From contig JAUXRW010000157.1 of assembly GCA_030681555.1 (NCBI GenBank), positions 1 through 50,134 of the forward strand: 50,134 nucleotides of DNA. Reading direction: 5' to 3'. Under the pieces are notes generated by a model. The model did not search any database and was not told where the DNA came from. It was given only the letters and a program-made list of their open reading frames with translations. Position numbers and translations under genes: made by a program. Source of the stretch: Acidimicrobiales bacterium. Its GTDB lineage: Bacteria; Actinomycetota; Acidimicrobiia; Acidimicrobiales; VFJN01. Positions 24,711 through 33,022 of the stretch are shown one piece after another; the stretch's first letter is position 1, and each line of letters begins with the position of its first letter.

Positions 24711-25444
24711 CGACCAGAGAACCGCGGTTCACGCTTCTCGAAGAAAGCCTGGAGACCTTCGGCGCGGTCCTCGGTGGTCTGCAGGAGGTGATTGAGGTCA
24801 CCTTCGAGGCGCAGGCCGTCGGCCATCGGGATCTCCGTACCCCGCGACACGGCCTCCTTGGCCAGGGCCAACGCCAGCGGGGCAAGGGCCGCGAGCCCTT
24901 CGACGAGGGCGGTCAGGGCCTCGTCGAAACCTTCTGCGTCGACCACGTCGTGCACCAAGCCGATCTGGGCCGCCGTGGTGCCGTCGACCCTCTCCCCGAG
25001 CATGAGCATGGCCAGGGCCCGAGCCGGACCCACCGCCCGCGGCAGCCGTTGCGTCCCACCCCAGCTCGGCACCCGACCCTCGGTCACGTCGGAGACCGAG
25101 AAAAGGGCCGTGGTGTCGGCCAGGCGCACATCGGCCGCCAACGCCAACTCCAGACCGACCGAGGCCACCTCCCCCCGGCAGACGGCTACCACCGGCGGGC
25201 GCAGCGATGCGATGGCCGCGGCCGGATCAGGGAGGAAGGCCAGCGGATCCAGGCTCGAGCCCGCCCCGGGACAGAAGTGGGCTCCCTGGCTTCCCAGCAC
25301 CACAACCCGAATGGCCTCGTCCTCCGCCAGCTCAGTCGCTACGGCCACGAGCTCGGCCGCCTCGCGGGCGTCGAGAGGCTCGCCGCTGAGTTCGACCCAG
25401 GCGACGAAGCCTCGCCGCTGGAGGCGCAGACGTTCGAGGTGCAC
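24707..25444 (-). CDS. enoyl-CoA hydratase/isomerase family protein
   Basis: A 245-residue crotonase-superfamily protein: 'GSQGAHFCPGAGSSLD' and 'CRGEVASVGLELALAADVRLAD' form the oxyanion hole, and 'VTEGRVPSWGGTQRLPRAVG' the active-site loop with a glutamate. The C-terminus 'EKREPRFSGR' matches the usual 'F..KR.P.F.G' ending. The start is GTG 25444; no ATG precedes the first strand. Its stop overlaps the next start (GTGA). It lies 18 bases downstream of the first desulforedoxin-like gene. Confidence 0.9.
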   Translation of the reverse strand: MHLERLRLQRRGFVAWVELSGEPLDAREAAELVAVATELAEDEAIRVVVLGSQGAHFCPGAGSSLDPLAFLPDPAAAIASLRPPVVAVCRGEVASVGLELALAADVRLADTTALFSVSDVTEGRVPSWGGTQRLPRAVGPARALAMLMLGERVDGTTAAQIGLVHDVVDAEGFDEALTALVEGLAALAPLALALAKEAVSRGTEIPMADGLRLEGDLNHLLQTTEDRAEGLQAFFEKREPRFSGR

Positions 25445-25462
25445 GGCCGCGGACGCCCGGCG

Positions 25463-25606
25463 TCAGTCCGCCGAAGCGGTCTTCTTGGGCGTGAGCTGCT
25501 GCATCGTCACGACACAGCAGGACAGGTCTCCCCCGCTCGGTTTGGTGACCAGAACCTCAGTGCCGCACTGCTCGCATTGGTAGCGCTTGCCAACCTTCAG
25601 TGCCAT
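25463..25606 (-). CDS. small desulforedoxin-like Cys4 metal protein, copy 1
   Basis: A 47-residue protein from ATG 25606 to TGA 25463. It carries C11-x2-C14 ('YQCEQCGTEV') and an adjacent C30-C31 pair ('GDLSCC'), exactly the C-x2-C-x15-C-C spacing of desulforedoxin, which binds one iron or zinc per chain and forms dimers. A 16-residue lysine/threonine-containing tail ('QQLTPKKTASAD') follows the metal site. The ribosome-binding region is AGGAGG (minus strand, ~25617-25622). It sits between its paralogue and an enoyl-CoA hydratase gene in the operon. Redox shuttle, metal-dependent scaffold or acyl-CoA-complex subunit are all open. The gene is too short for most automatic annotation. Confidence 0.82.
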   Translation of the reverse strand: MALKVGKRYQCEQCGTEVLVTKPSGGDLSCCVVTMQQLTPKKTASAD

Positions 25607-25667
25607 CGATGTCGGCCTCCTTAGCCTCGCGGGTCCAATCGAGTTCGCGCCTGCGCCACCGAAACGC

Positions 25668-25784
25668 CTACTTCGGCGCCATCGGCTTCTGGCAACAGGC
25701 GACGGTGCCGTTGCCGCCCTTGGTCACCACCACCTCCGCGCCACAGGCGTCGCATTTGAGGCGCTTGCCAGCCTGATTCGACAT
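25668..25784 (-). CDS. small desulforedoxin-like Cys4 metal protein, copy 2
   Basis: A 38-residue protein, ATG 25784 to TAG 25668. It resembles desulforedoxin almost residue for residue: 'KCDACGAEVVV' (C11, C14), 'GNGTVACC' (C30, C31) and the closing 'KPM' motif. The N-terminal 'AGKRLKCDACG' and the 'EVxVTK' strand are shared with copy 1, 60 bases downstream, so the two arose by duplication. It starts ten bases after the stop of the thiolase-like gene and is therefore probably co-transcribed with it. In the classical family the site holds Fe(Cys)4; zinc is equally possible. Confidence 0.85.
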   Translation of the reverse strand: MSNQAGKRLKCDACGAEVVVTKGGNGTVACCQKPMAPK

Positions 25785-25794
25785 CGTGGTCCAC

Positions 25795-26979
25795 CTACTG
25801 TCGTTGAAGGATATGGATGATGCAGACGGAACCGGCCCCCATCATGTGGGCCATCCCGGTGCGCGCCCCTTCGACCTGGCGGGAACCCGCCTGGCCACGG
25901 ACCTGAACCGTAGTGTCCCAGATCTGGGCCAGGCCCGTCGGGCCGACGGGATGGCCCCGCCCGATCAGGCCACCGTCGGTCGAGAAGGGTATCCGGCCAC
26001 CGATCTCGGTGGCACCCTCGGCCACCAGCTTGTCACCCTCTCCTTCGCCGCAGATCCCCAGCAGCTCGTAGTAGAGGAGCTCCTCCACCGGGAAGGCGTC
26101 GTGAACATGAACCAGGTCGAGGTCGGCCGGTCCGAGACCCGACTCCTCATAGGCCGCCTGGGAGGTGGAACGTGTCAGCTCCGACGGGCCTACCACCGCT
26201 CCCATGAAAAGGTGTCCGGGGGTGTAGCGCTCGGACTCGGACCGGCTACTGACCACCTTCACCAACGGGTGACCCATCCGATCGCGGACCTGCTCGGCCA
26301 GCTCCCGGTCGGCCACGATGGCGCAGGCTGCCCCACCACCCACCGCGGCCGCCATCATCGACGTGTGCGGGTAGGCGATCATCGTCGAGTTCAGGACCTC
26401 CTCGGCGGTGATCTGGTGGTCGGCCTGGCGCTGGGCGTAGGGGTTGAGCCGTGCGTGATTCCAGTTCTTGGCTGCGATCTTGGCGTAGGTCTCGACCGTG
26501 GTGCCCGCCTCGTGCATCCTGCGCACCGCCCACAAGGCGAAGAACGCCGCCGGGAGCAGTGTCCCCTCGACCGAAGGCTTGAAGAACGCCGACAACATGC
26601 CTGCGCTGAGGGCGCCGCCACCACCACTCATCATCGCCCCAGGGCTGGGGTCGAACCCCAGGGCCATCGCGCAACGGGAGTGCCCGCCGGCGACAGACAA
26701 CACCGCCTCCCGGAAGGCCGAGGAACCCGTCGCCGAGGCGTTCTCGACATGGGCCACCGGTACACCCGTGAGCCCGAAGTCCTTGGCCAGTGTTACCCCG
26801 ACGGTCATGCCTCCGCTGGCGTAGCCGTTGTAGAGCGCCCCCACCGTGTCGAACTCGATGCCGGCGTCGTTCATGGCGTTGATGCCAGCGTCGAACGCCA
26901 TGTCCCGCACCGGTGTGGGCGCGGCCGAGATCCGGTGCATCCCTACACCGATGACGTAGACGTCATGTTCTAGGGCCAT
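25795..26979 (-). CDS. thiolase-like lipid-transfer protein (SCP2-thiolase family)
   Basis: A 394-residue thiolase-fold protein. The position of the acyl-accepting cysteine is S82 ('HVENASATGSSAF'), while the two histidine regions are kept: 'LVHVHDAFPVEE' and 'GRGHPVGPTGLAQ'. Loss of the cysteine argues against classical thiolysis and for a retro-aldolase or lipid-transfer role with the DUF35 partner encoded immediately upstream. ATG 26979 overlaps that partner's end by 17 bases. The frame extends further upstream but only through the partner gene. A glycine-rich loop 'MMSGGGGALSAG' is conserved in the group. Confidence 0.88.
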   Translation of the reverse strand: MALEHDVYVIGVGMHRISAAPTPVRDMAFDAGINAMNDAGIEFDTVGALYNGYASGGMTVGVTLAKDFGLTGVPVAHVENASATGSSAFREAVLSVAGGHSRCAMALGFDPSPGAMMSGGGGALSAGMLSAFFKPSVEGTLLPAAFFALWAVRRMHEAGTTVETYAKIAAKNWNHARLNPYAQRQADHQITAEEVLNSTMIAYPHTSMMAAAVGGGAACAIVADRELAEQVRDRMGHPLVKVVSSRSESERYTPGHLFMGAVVGPSELTRSTSQAAYEESGLGPADLDLVHVHDAFPVEELLYYELLGICGEGEGDKLVAEGATEIGGRIPFSTDGGLIGRGHPVGPTGLAQIWDTTVQVRGQAGSRQVEGARTGMAHMMGAGSVCIIHILQRQ

Positions 26980-27400
26980 CAGCCCCTGCCTCCTTGATCC
27001 GGAACGCGAACGTGCACAGCTCGGTCCCGGCTTCGTCGGTCGAGATCGGCAGTAGGTCGAGCACCATCGGCATGCCGATCTCCCAGTCGCCCTGGGAACC
27101 GAGAAGCCGGGACTGGACCCGCACTCCCTCGGGCAAGTCCACCTGGCCCACGCCATGGGGCTTCCCGCCGGTGGTCATGGCCCCGTACTTCAAGGTCACG
27201 AGCCAGGTCCAGGAGTAAAGGACGCCTTCGCTGGAGAGCAGCCGATCCTCGACCGGCCCAAACGTGATCGGGCAGCGCTTGCGGCGGGGAAAGAAGCACT
27301 CGTCGGCCTTAGGGCTGTACGACCCGATGAGCCGCGGGTGCTGATGAGCTGCATCCGGCATGACGAAATAACCCTCTTCGAGCGGCTGTCGCTCGGCCAT
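26963..27400 (-). CDS. DUF35 OB-fold protein with degenerate zinc ribbon
   Basis: A 145-residue partner-type protein. The ribbon region reads 'ADECFFPRRKRCPI', keeping only two cysteines, so zinc binding as in the paralogue at 13473 (four cysteines) is doubtful. The OB-fold follows ('GVLYSWTWLVTLKYGAM', 'YGAMTTGGKPHGVGQVDLP'). ATG 27400 is the first start of the minus-strand operon and faces the acyl-CoA dehydrogenase gene across 112 bases. It overlaps the thiolase-like gene by 17 bases. Confidence 0.87.
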   Translation of the reverse strand: MAERQPLEEGYFVMPDAAHQHPRLIGSYSPKADECFFPRRKRCPITFGPVEDRLLSSEGVLYSWTWLVTLKYGAMTTGGKPHGVGQVDLPEGVRVQSRLLGSQGDWEIGMPMVLDLLPISTDEAGTELCTFAFRIKEAGADGPRT

Positions 27401-27512
27401 GGGCCCCCCTTCACCGTCGTGGGACGACATGCTCGCGGGCCGAGACACTGCACGCAACTTGATGCTTGTATACGGTACGAAGACCAATGCGACCAAGATG
27501 AAGTGGGGCGAC
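27401..27512. promoter_or_regulatory. divergent promoter region between the catabolic operon and the acyl-CoA dehydrogenase
   Basis: This 112-base interval must drive both the ~12-kb minus-strand operon and the plus-strand dehydrogenase. It contains the only AT-rich pocket nearby (27456-27485), with GTATAC at 27468-27473 and GGTACG just after it. This could be a -10 region (TATACG) and/or a regulator site. No clear long palindrome could be defined by eye. Confidence 0.45.
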
Positions 27513-28793
27513 ATGGCCGACCACACCGTGCAGGACGTCACCGCGGAGCAGGCGGCGCTGAGGACCCAGATCCAACGGTTCCTGGAGTCCAACGCCCGGG
27601 CCCGCAGCCGGAGCGACGACGAGGACGACCCGGGCGGGCTGTTCGACGAGGTCGACGAATCCACCGAGCGCGAGCGGATCGCCCAGTCGCAGTCGTTCCA
27701 GGCTCGGCTTGCCGATGCGGGGTTCGCCGGGATCACCTGGCCGAAGGAGTACGGCGGCGCGGGGATGTCGCCCCGCGAGCTCGAGATCTTCAACGAGGAA
27801 GCGGCCGGCTACGAACTCCCCACCCGGATCTTCATGATCGGCCACGGGATGTGCGGCCCCACGTTGCTGGCACTGGGAACCGAGGAGCAGAAGCGCCACT
27901 ACATACCCCCGATGCTGCGCGGGGACGAGATCTGGTGCCAGCTGTTCTCCGAACCCGGCGCGGGATCCGACGTCGCCAGCCTCCAGACCCGCGCGGTCCG
28001 TGATGGTGACGAGTGGACGGTCAACGGTCAGAAGGTATGGACCTCGGGCGCCCACTACGCCGACTACGGGATCCTGATCGCGCGTACCAACCCCGACGCC
28101 CCCAAGCACCGCGGCATCACCATGTTCATCGTCGACATGCGCTCCCCCGGGATCGAGATCCGACCTCTGCGCCAGATCACCGGCGGCGCCAACTTCAACG
28201 AGGTGTTCTTCACCGACACCCACATCCCTCATGCCAACGTCGTCGGCGACGTCGATGAAGGGTGGCGCGCCGCGATCACCGTGTTGATGAACGCGCGCAT
28301 GGCCGGGGTCTCGGCCCAGGGCGGTGGTGGCGGCATGGGTGGTGCCAGCGTGCGCTCCCTCATCGCGCTGGCCCGCGAACGCGGGGTCGATGGTGACCCG
28401 GTGGTACGCCAGCTGCTGGCCGGCCTCTGGATCCGATCCACGATCCAGCGCTACACGGGTATCCGAATGCGCGAGACGGCTCGGAGTGGGCGCGTGCCCG
28501 GACCGGAGGGTTCAATCGCGAAGCTCTACGGTGCTCAGCTGAGCAGGGACATGGGTTCGGCAGCGGTCGCCATCGCCGGGACCGGCGGCCAGGCCTGGGA
28601 CGAAGGGGCGCGGGGAGGGGACCGGTGGGCCATGGCGGTTCTCTCCGCCCCGGGTAGCGGCATCGCCGGTGGCACGGACCAGGTCCAGCGGAACATCATC
28701 GGCGAGCGTGTGCTGGGGCTGCCCAAGGAGCCCCAGGTCGACCGGGAGACGCCCTTCCGCGATCTGCTCGTGGGGACCCAGCGCGTCAGCTGA
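27513..28793 (+). CDS. acyl-CoA dehydrogenase
   Basis: A 426-residue FAD-dependent acyl-CoA dehydrogenase that would introduce the alpha,beta double bond before hydration. Typical segments are 'GITWPKEYGGAGMSP', 'CQLFSEPGAGSDVASLQTRA' (FAD/substrate loop), 'VNGQKVWTSGAHYADYGIL' and the C-terminal 'GGTDQVQRNIIGERVLGLP'. A glycine-rich run 'QGGGGGMGGA' lies before the helical C-domain. The start is taken at ATG 27513; ATG 27498 is five codons upstream. It is transcribed divergently from the minus-strand operon and is the only acyl-CoA dehydrogenase in the window, so it probably serves that pathway. Confidence 0.95.
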   Translation: MADHTVQDVTAEQAALRTQIQRFLESNARARSRSDDEDDPGGLFDEVDESTERERIAQSQSFQARLADAGFAGITWPKEYGGAGMSPRELEIFNEEAAGYELPTRIFMIGHGMCGPTLLALGTEEQKRHYIPPMLRGDEIWCQLFSEPGAGSDVASLQTRAVRDGDEWTVNGQKVWTSGAHYADYGILIARTNPDAPKHRGITMFIVDMRSPGIEIRPLRQITGGANFNEVFFTDTHIPHANVVGDVDEGWRAAITVLMNARMAGVSAQGGGGGMGGASVRSLIALARERGVDGDPVVRQLLAGLWIRSTIQRYTGIRMRETARSGRVPGPEGSIAKLYGAQLSRDMGSAAVAIAGTGGQAWDEGARGGDRWAMAVLSAPGSGIAGGTDQVQRNIIGERVLGLPKEPQVDRETPFRDLLVGTQRVS

Positions 28794-28970
28794 GCCACCG
28801 TTCATCGTGGTGTTCATGCCGACCCGACTCGGAACAGCTTGGTGGCGTAGCCACCGCCCACCCCCGCCGCCCATCAAAGACCGGGCCCCGACGAGCGCTG
28901 CCTAACCAGCGAGTTGACGGCCTGAACGAGCGCGACCACGAGGTCTCGCCGTCGGATCCGTGGACCCGGG

Positions 28971-30056
28971 TCAGTAGCTGATGACCGAGCGGATGACCTC
29001 GCCCGCTTGCATGGCGCGGAAGCCGTCGTTGACCTCGTTCAAGGAGATCGTGCTGCTCACCATGGCGTTCAGATCCAGCTGCCCGGATTCGACGAGGCCG
29101 ACGAGTCGGGGGAAGTCCCACGACACCTGGGCCGAGCCGTACAGGCTGCCCTGGATGATCTTCTCGCCGAAGATGAGATCCCCGATCGGCACCTCGAGCA
29201 GGGCGTCGAAGGCAGGCACCCCCACGGCCACCACCATCCCGCGACGACGGACCATGTTGTAGGCCTGAGTCAGCGTGGCCGCGTGACCGATGACCTCGAA
29301 GGCGTAGTCGACACCGCGACCTTGGGTCAGGGCCTTCACGGCCGTGACCGGGTCCTGACCTCCACCGGCCAGCACGCCGTGCGTCGCGCCCAGCTTCATC
29401 GCCATGTCGAGCTTCGATTGCACGGTGTCGACGGCGACGATCATCGACGCGCCGGCGATCCTGGCCCCCTGGATGGCGGCCGTACCGACGCCACCGCATC
29501 CGATTACCGCCACGGTCGAGCCCGGCTCCACCTTGGCGGTGTTCAGTACCGCACCGGTACCCGTCGTCACGCCGCATCCGATGAGCGCGAGCTGCTCCAC
29601 CGGGACATCGGTCTCGACCTTCACGACCGAGCGCTCGTGGATCACGGTGCATTCCGCGAAGGTGGCGCAGCCCCCCAGCGCCCCACCGACCATGGCACCG
29701 TCGGATCGGGTGAACTTCGGCGGAGCGAAGAAGCCCACCTCGCACAGTTGGCTCTGGCCGCGGACGCAGTGGAAGCACTGCCCGCAAACCGGGATGAAGC
29801 TCACCACGACCGTGTCGCCGGGCTTGACCTTCTCGACGCCGGGGCCGACGGCCTCGACCGTGCCGGCTCCCTCATGGCCCAGGATGCTCGGGCCCGGAAT
29901 CGGGAGCGTCCCGTTCAAAACCGAGAGGTCGGAGTGGCACAGGCCACTGGCGCCGTAGTGAACCAGGACCTCACCCACACCCGGGTCGGTGAGCTCGAGG
30001 TCCTCCAGCGGCATCTCGCTGCCCTGACCCACGAAAATCGCACCTTTGACCTTCAT
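28971..30056 (-). CDS. zinc-dependent alcohol dehydrogenase (MDR family)
   Basis: A 361-residue medium-chain dehydrogenase. Catalytic zinc ligands are C40 ('GLCHSD'), H61 ('LGHEGAG') and C161 ('IGCGV'). The structural zinc site C91, C94, C97, C105 is complete ('CGQCFHCVRGQSQLC'). The NAD-binding loop GCGGVG is at 186-191. The pattern is closest to class III/NDMA-dependent or mycothiol-linked dehydrogenases of actinobacteria, but thiol dependence cannot be read here. ATG 30056 follows GGGGG about seven bases upstream. It is monocistronic: 177 bases without a recognisable gene separate it from the dehydrogenase at 28793. Confidence 0.94.
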   Translation of the reverse strand: MKVKGAIFVGQGSEMPLEDLELTDPGVGEVLVHYGASGLCHSDLSVLNGTLPIPGPSILGHEGAGTVEAVGPGVEKVKPGDTVVVSFIPVCGQCFHCVRGQSQLCEVGFFAPPKFTRSDGAMVGGALGGCATFAECTVIHERSVVKVETDVPVEQLALIGCGVTTGTGAVLNTAKVEPGSTVAVIGCGGVGTAAIQGARIAGASMIVAVDTVQSKLDMAMKLGATHGVLAGGGQDPVTAVKALTQGRGVDYAFEVIGHAATLTQAYNMVRRRGMVVAVGVPAFDALLEVPIGDLIFGEKIIQGSLYGSAQVSWDFPRLVGLVESGQLDLNAMVSSTISLNEVNDGFRAMQAGEVIRSVISY

Positions 30057-30529
30057 CGTCCCCCCTTGGTCGACTGGACTCCCACCGACAGGCCGGGGCC
30101 CTATGAGACACAGGCACATCTTGTCGTACGCCGGGCGGTCCTGCCATCGCCTCGGGCTCGACCCGTTCTGGGCGCACTCGGCGCGGGCAGTCGGTCCATG
30201 GCCGTCCCGACCCCACAACTGACCCGTAGGTCCGCAGCCGCCCAGATGGCCCACCGGCCCTCGGCCATCCTCAATCGTCGGTCATGGTGGCCGCATCTTC
30301 TTCCCATCGCTGTTGGAGCGGCGCCGGCGTATCGATCGATGTTCGAGGTGCCTGACGCCATCGTCGTCGTCGGGCACCTTCCCGACTTCACCGAGCCGTC
30401 GTCGGTAGAGCCCTGTTCAACTAACGTCCCCGGTCGCCGTCCATGCGAGCCGGGCCCGACCTCTCGGCAGTGCCGTACCATTTGACGACCAACCTTCGGC
30501 CTCCCTCGAATCCCGACCAGGAGAACCAC
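30057..30529. other. 473-base intergenic region between divergent genes
   Basis: The region holds promoters for the alcohol dehydrogenase (minus) and the fusion protein at 30530 (plus). No coding remnant could be recognised on either strand. An AACTAACGT patch at 30419-30427 and TACCAT near 30476 are the AT-richest elements on the plus side. GGAGAA at 30519-30524 is the ribosome-binding site for GTG 30530. Confidence 0.4.
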
Positions 30530-32887
30530 GTGGCTCAGCTCCTCCCCCGCCGTGCCCTCCACGCTGCCCTCCGCGCCCTCGGCCCGGCGGTGCGCTCCGA
30601 GCGGCTTCCCCTGCGGTTCCGGCGGGCCATCACCGACCGGGCGTCGATCACGGGCTCTCCCCCAGGAGGTGTCAGCCATGCTCCGCGAGGCCTCGGCGGC
30701 GTCAGCGGTGATTGGGTCGAACCCCAACAGGGCGTCGGTCCGGGCTGCGTACTGTACCTCCATGGCGGGGGCTACGTGCTCGGGTCGGCCGCGAGCCACC
30801 GCAATGTCGTGGCCCACCTGGTGGACCGGCTCGGCGTCCCTGCCTTCGTGGCCAACTACCGGCTTGCGCCAGAACACCCCTGGCCGGCGGCACTGGACGA
30901 CGCGGTGGCGGCTTACCAGGCCCTGCTCCGAGAGCGCCCCGGCGAGCCCATCGCGGTGATCGGCGACTCCGCCGGTGGCGGTCTGGCCCTGTCGCTGGCC
31001 ATGGCCGTGCGCGACCAGGGCACCCCAGATCCGGCGGTGATCGCCATGATCTGCCCGTGGCTCGATCTGGCCTCGCCTCGAGACCCGGGCCGAGGCGACG
31101 GCGTGCTCGACGCCTCCGCCCTCGACCGCTGGGCGCACGCCTACGCACCGCGTGGGACGGACCGCTCCGATCCCTCGGTGTCGCCCCTGCTGGGCCAGCT
31201 GGCGGGCCTCCCACCGCTCGTGGTCCACTCCGCGTCGCTCGATCCGCTGGTGGAGGACGCGCGACAGCTCGACATCCGTGCCCGCGACGCCGGCGCCGAC
31301 ATCACCACGACGGAGTACCCCGGGCTCTGGCACGACTTCCACCTGTTCGCCGGGCGGCTCCGCGACGCAGACCGTGCCGTCACCGACCTCGCGGCGCAGC
31401 TGTCGCGCTACGTCGGCGCTCGTCGCGACCCGCGGGTGGTGGTGGTAGGGGCAGGCATGTCCGGGCTGTGCATGGGAGCCAAGCTCCGGGCCGCGGGGAT
31501 GTCAGACTTCACGATCCTCGAAAAGGCCTCGGACATCGGGGGGACCTGGCGCGAGAACACCTACCCCGGTCTGAGCTGTGACGTGCCCTCACGCTTCTAT
31601 TCGTACTCGTTCCTCCCGAACCCGAGCTGGACCAGCGTCTTTTCCCCCGGTGGCGAGATTCAGGGATACTTCCAGCGAGCGACCGACGAGCTCGAGCTGC
31701 GACCCCACATCGAGCTCGGGGTCGAGGTCGACCAGGCGACGTGGACGGGCGTCGAGTGGGAGGTGGTCGCCGCCGACGGCCGCCGCTGGTCTGCCGATGC
31801 ACTGGTCACCGCCACCGGTGTGCTCCATCACCCGCGCTTTCCGGACATCGACGGCATCGACTCCTTCGAAGGCGCTGCATTCCACTCGGCGCGCTGGGAT
31901 CACTCGGTCCCGCTCGACGGGCGACGGATTGCCGTCATCGGCACCGGCTCCACTGGAGCGCAGATCGTCGCGGCGATCGCCGGCGACGTCGAGCAGCTCT
32001 ACGTGCTGCAACGCAGTGCTCAGTGGATCCTCCCGGTCCCGAACCTGCGCTACTCCGAGCGCTCGCAGCGCCTGCTCGCCAGGCGGCCGATCCTCAACCG
32101 GGCGTCGTACAGCGCCTACCGAGTCGTGTTGGGCAACGTCTTCGCCCGGGCCGTGACCCAGCCCGGGCTCCTCCGCCGAGCCGTCTCGGCGGCCTGCCGG
32201 TGGAACCTCCGCCTCGCAGTGCGCGACCCGGCCCTGCGCCGCACGCTCACCCCCGATCACCAACCGATGTGCCGTCGCCTGATCATGTCCGCCGGGTACT
32301 ACCCCGCCGTTCAACGACCGAACGTGGAGGTGGTCACGACGGGTATCGAACGCGTCGAGCCCACCGGCGTCCGGCTCAGCGATGGCAGGCTGCTCGAGGT
32401 CGACGTCATCGTCTTTGCCACCGGCTTCGATGCCCACGCCTACATGCGCCCCATGAAGGTCACCGGTCCGGACGGGTGGACGCTTGACGAGGAATGGGCC
32501 GAGGGCCCGCGCGCCTACCGGACCGTCGCGCTGCCGGGCTTCCCGAACCTGTTCACGCTCATGGGCCCCCACAGCCCCATCGGCAACTCCTCCCTCATCT
32601 CTGTGGCTGAGGCGCAGGCCGACTACATCGTGGGTTGGCTCGAGGAGATGCGCCGCAGCTCGCTCCAGGCCGTGGCGCCGACGCGAGCGGCCACCGAAGC
32701 GTTCAACGCCGAGATGCGGGCGGCGATGCCAAACACCATCTGGACCTCGGGGTGCACGAGCTGGTACCTGGGCAAGGACGGGCTGCCCGAGCTGTGGCCC
32801 TGGACTCCCGAGCGCCACCGGACGATGCTGGAGGACCTGCATGCCGAGGAGTTCGAGGTCGTCTCGGCTCCGGCTCCTTCAGCCTGA
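30530..32887 (+). CDS. fusion: N-terminal alpha/beta-hydrolase + C-terminal Baeyer-Villiger-type flavin monooxygenase
   Basis: A 785-residue two-enzyme protein. Residues ~60-295 are an HSL-type alpha/beta-hydrolase: oxyanion motif HGGG 78-81, nucleophile S147 in GDSAGGG, D238 and H268. Residues ~300-785 are a flavin monooxygenase: FAD loop GAGMSG 307-312, a complete type I Baeyer-Villiger fingerprint F446-x-G448-x3-H452-x3-W456, NADPH loop GTGSTG 471-476, and '[11 protein letters not shown]'. A Baeyer-Villiger oxygenase turns a ketone into an ester or lactone that the attached esterase could hydrolyse at once. The start is GTG 30530 with GGAGAA six bases upstream. A terminator-like hairpin follows the stop. 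The frame is continuous across the junction, so the fusion is not an assembly frameshift. Confidence 0.92.
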   Translation: MAQLLPRRALHAALRALGPAVRSERLPLRFRRAITDRASITGSPPGGVSHAPRGLGGVSGDWVEPQQGVGPGCVLYLHGGGYVLGSAASHRNVVAHLVDRLGVPAFVANYRLAPEHPWPAALDDAVAAYQALLRERPGEPIAVIGDSAGGGLALSLAMAVRDQGTPDPAVIAMICPWLDLASPRDPGRGDGVLDASALDRWAHAYAPRGTDRSDPSVSPLLGQLAGLPPLVVHSASLDPLVEDARQLDIRARDAGADITTTEYPGLWHDFHLFAGRLRDADRAVTDLAAQLSRYVGARRDPRVVVVGAGMSGLCMGAKLRAAGMSDFTILEKASDIGGTWRENTYPGLSCDVPSRFYSYSFLPNPSWTSVFSPGGEIQGYFQRATDELELRPHIELGVEVDQATWTGVEWEVVAADGRRWSADALVTATGVLHHPRFPDIDGIDSFEGAAFHSARWDHSVPLDGRRIAVIGTGSTGAQIVAAIAGDVEQLYVLQRSAQWILPVPNLRYSERSQRLLARRPILNRASYSAYRVVLGNVFARAVTQPGLLRRAVSAACRWNLRLAVRDPALRRTLTPDHQPMCRRLIMSAGYYPAVQRPNVEVVTTGIERVEPTGVRLSDGRLLEVDVIVFATGFDAHAYMRPMKVTGPDGWTLDEEWAEGPRAYRTVALPGFPNLFTLMGPHSPIGNSSLISVAEAQADYIVGWLEEMRRSSLQAVAPTRAATEAFNAEMRAAMPNTIWTSGCTSWYLGKDGLPELWPWTPERHRTMLEDLHAEEFEVVSAPAPSA

Positions 32888-32914
32888 GAACCGCTTGGTG
32901 AGCAGGAACGCAGA

Positions 32915-32940
32915 AGGCCCCACTCCGAGAAGTGGGGCCT
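32915..32940 (+). terminator. perfect 10-bp stem hairpin after the fusion gene
   Basis: AGGCCCCACT (32915-32924) and AGTGGGGCCT (32931-32940) pair perfectly around a six-base loop, 28 bases after the stop of the fusion gene. There is no T-run on the plus side, so this is a strong stem but a non-canonical terminator. It separates the fusion gene from the convergent Fic locus. Confidence 0.65.
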
Positions 32941-33022
32941 GACCTGCGATTCCGTTGGTGGCGGGGGCGAGATATGCCCACTAGCGGCAACACTGGAATT
33001 GCCCCGCTGACCTGCTCGTTTT

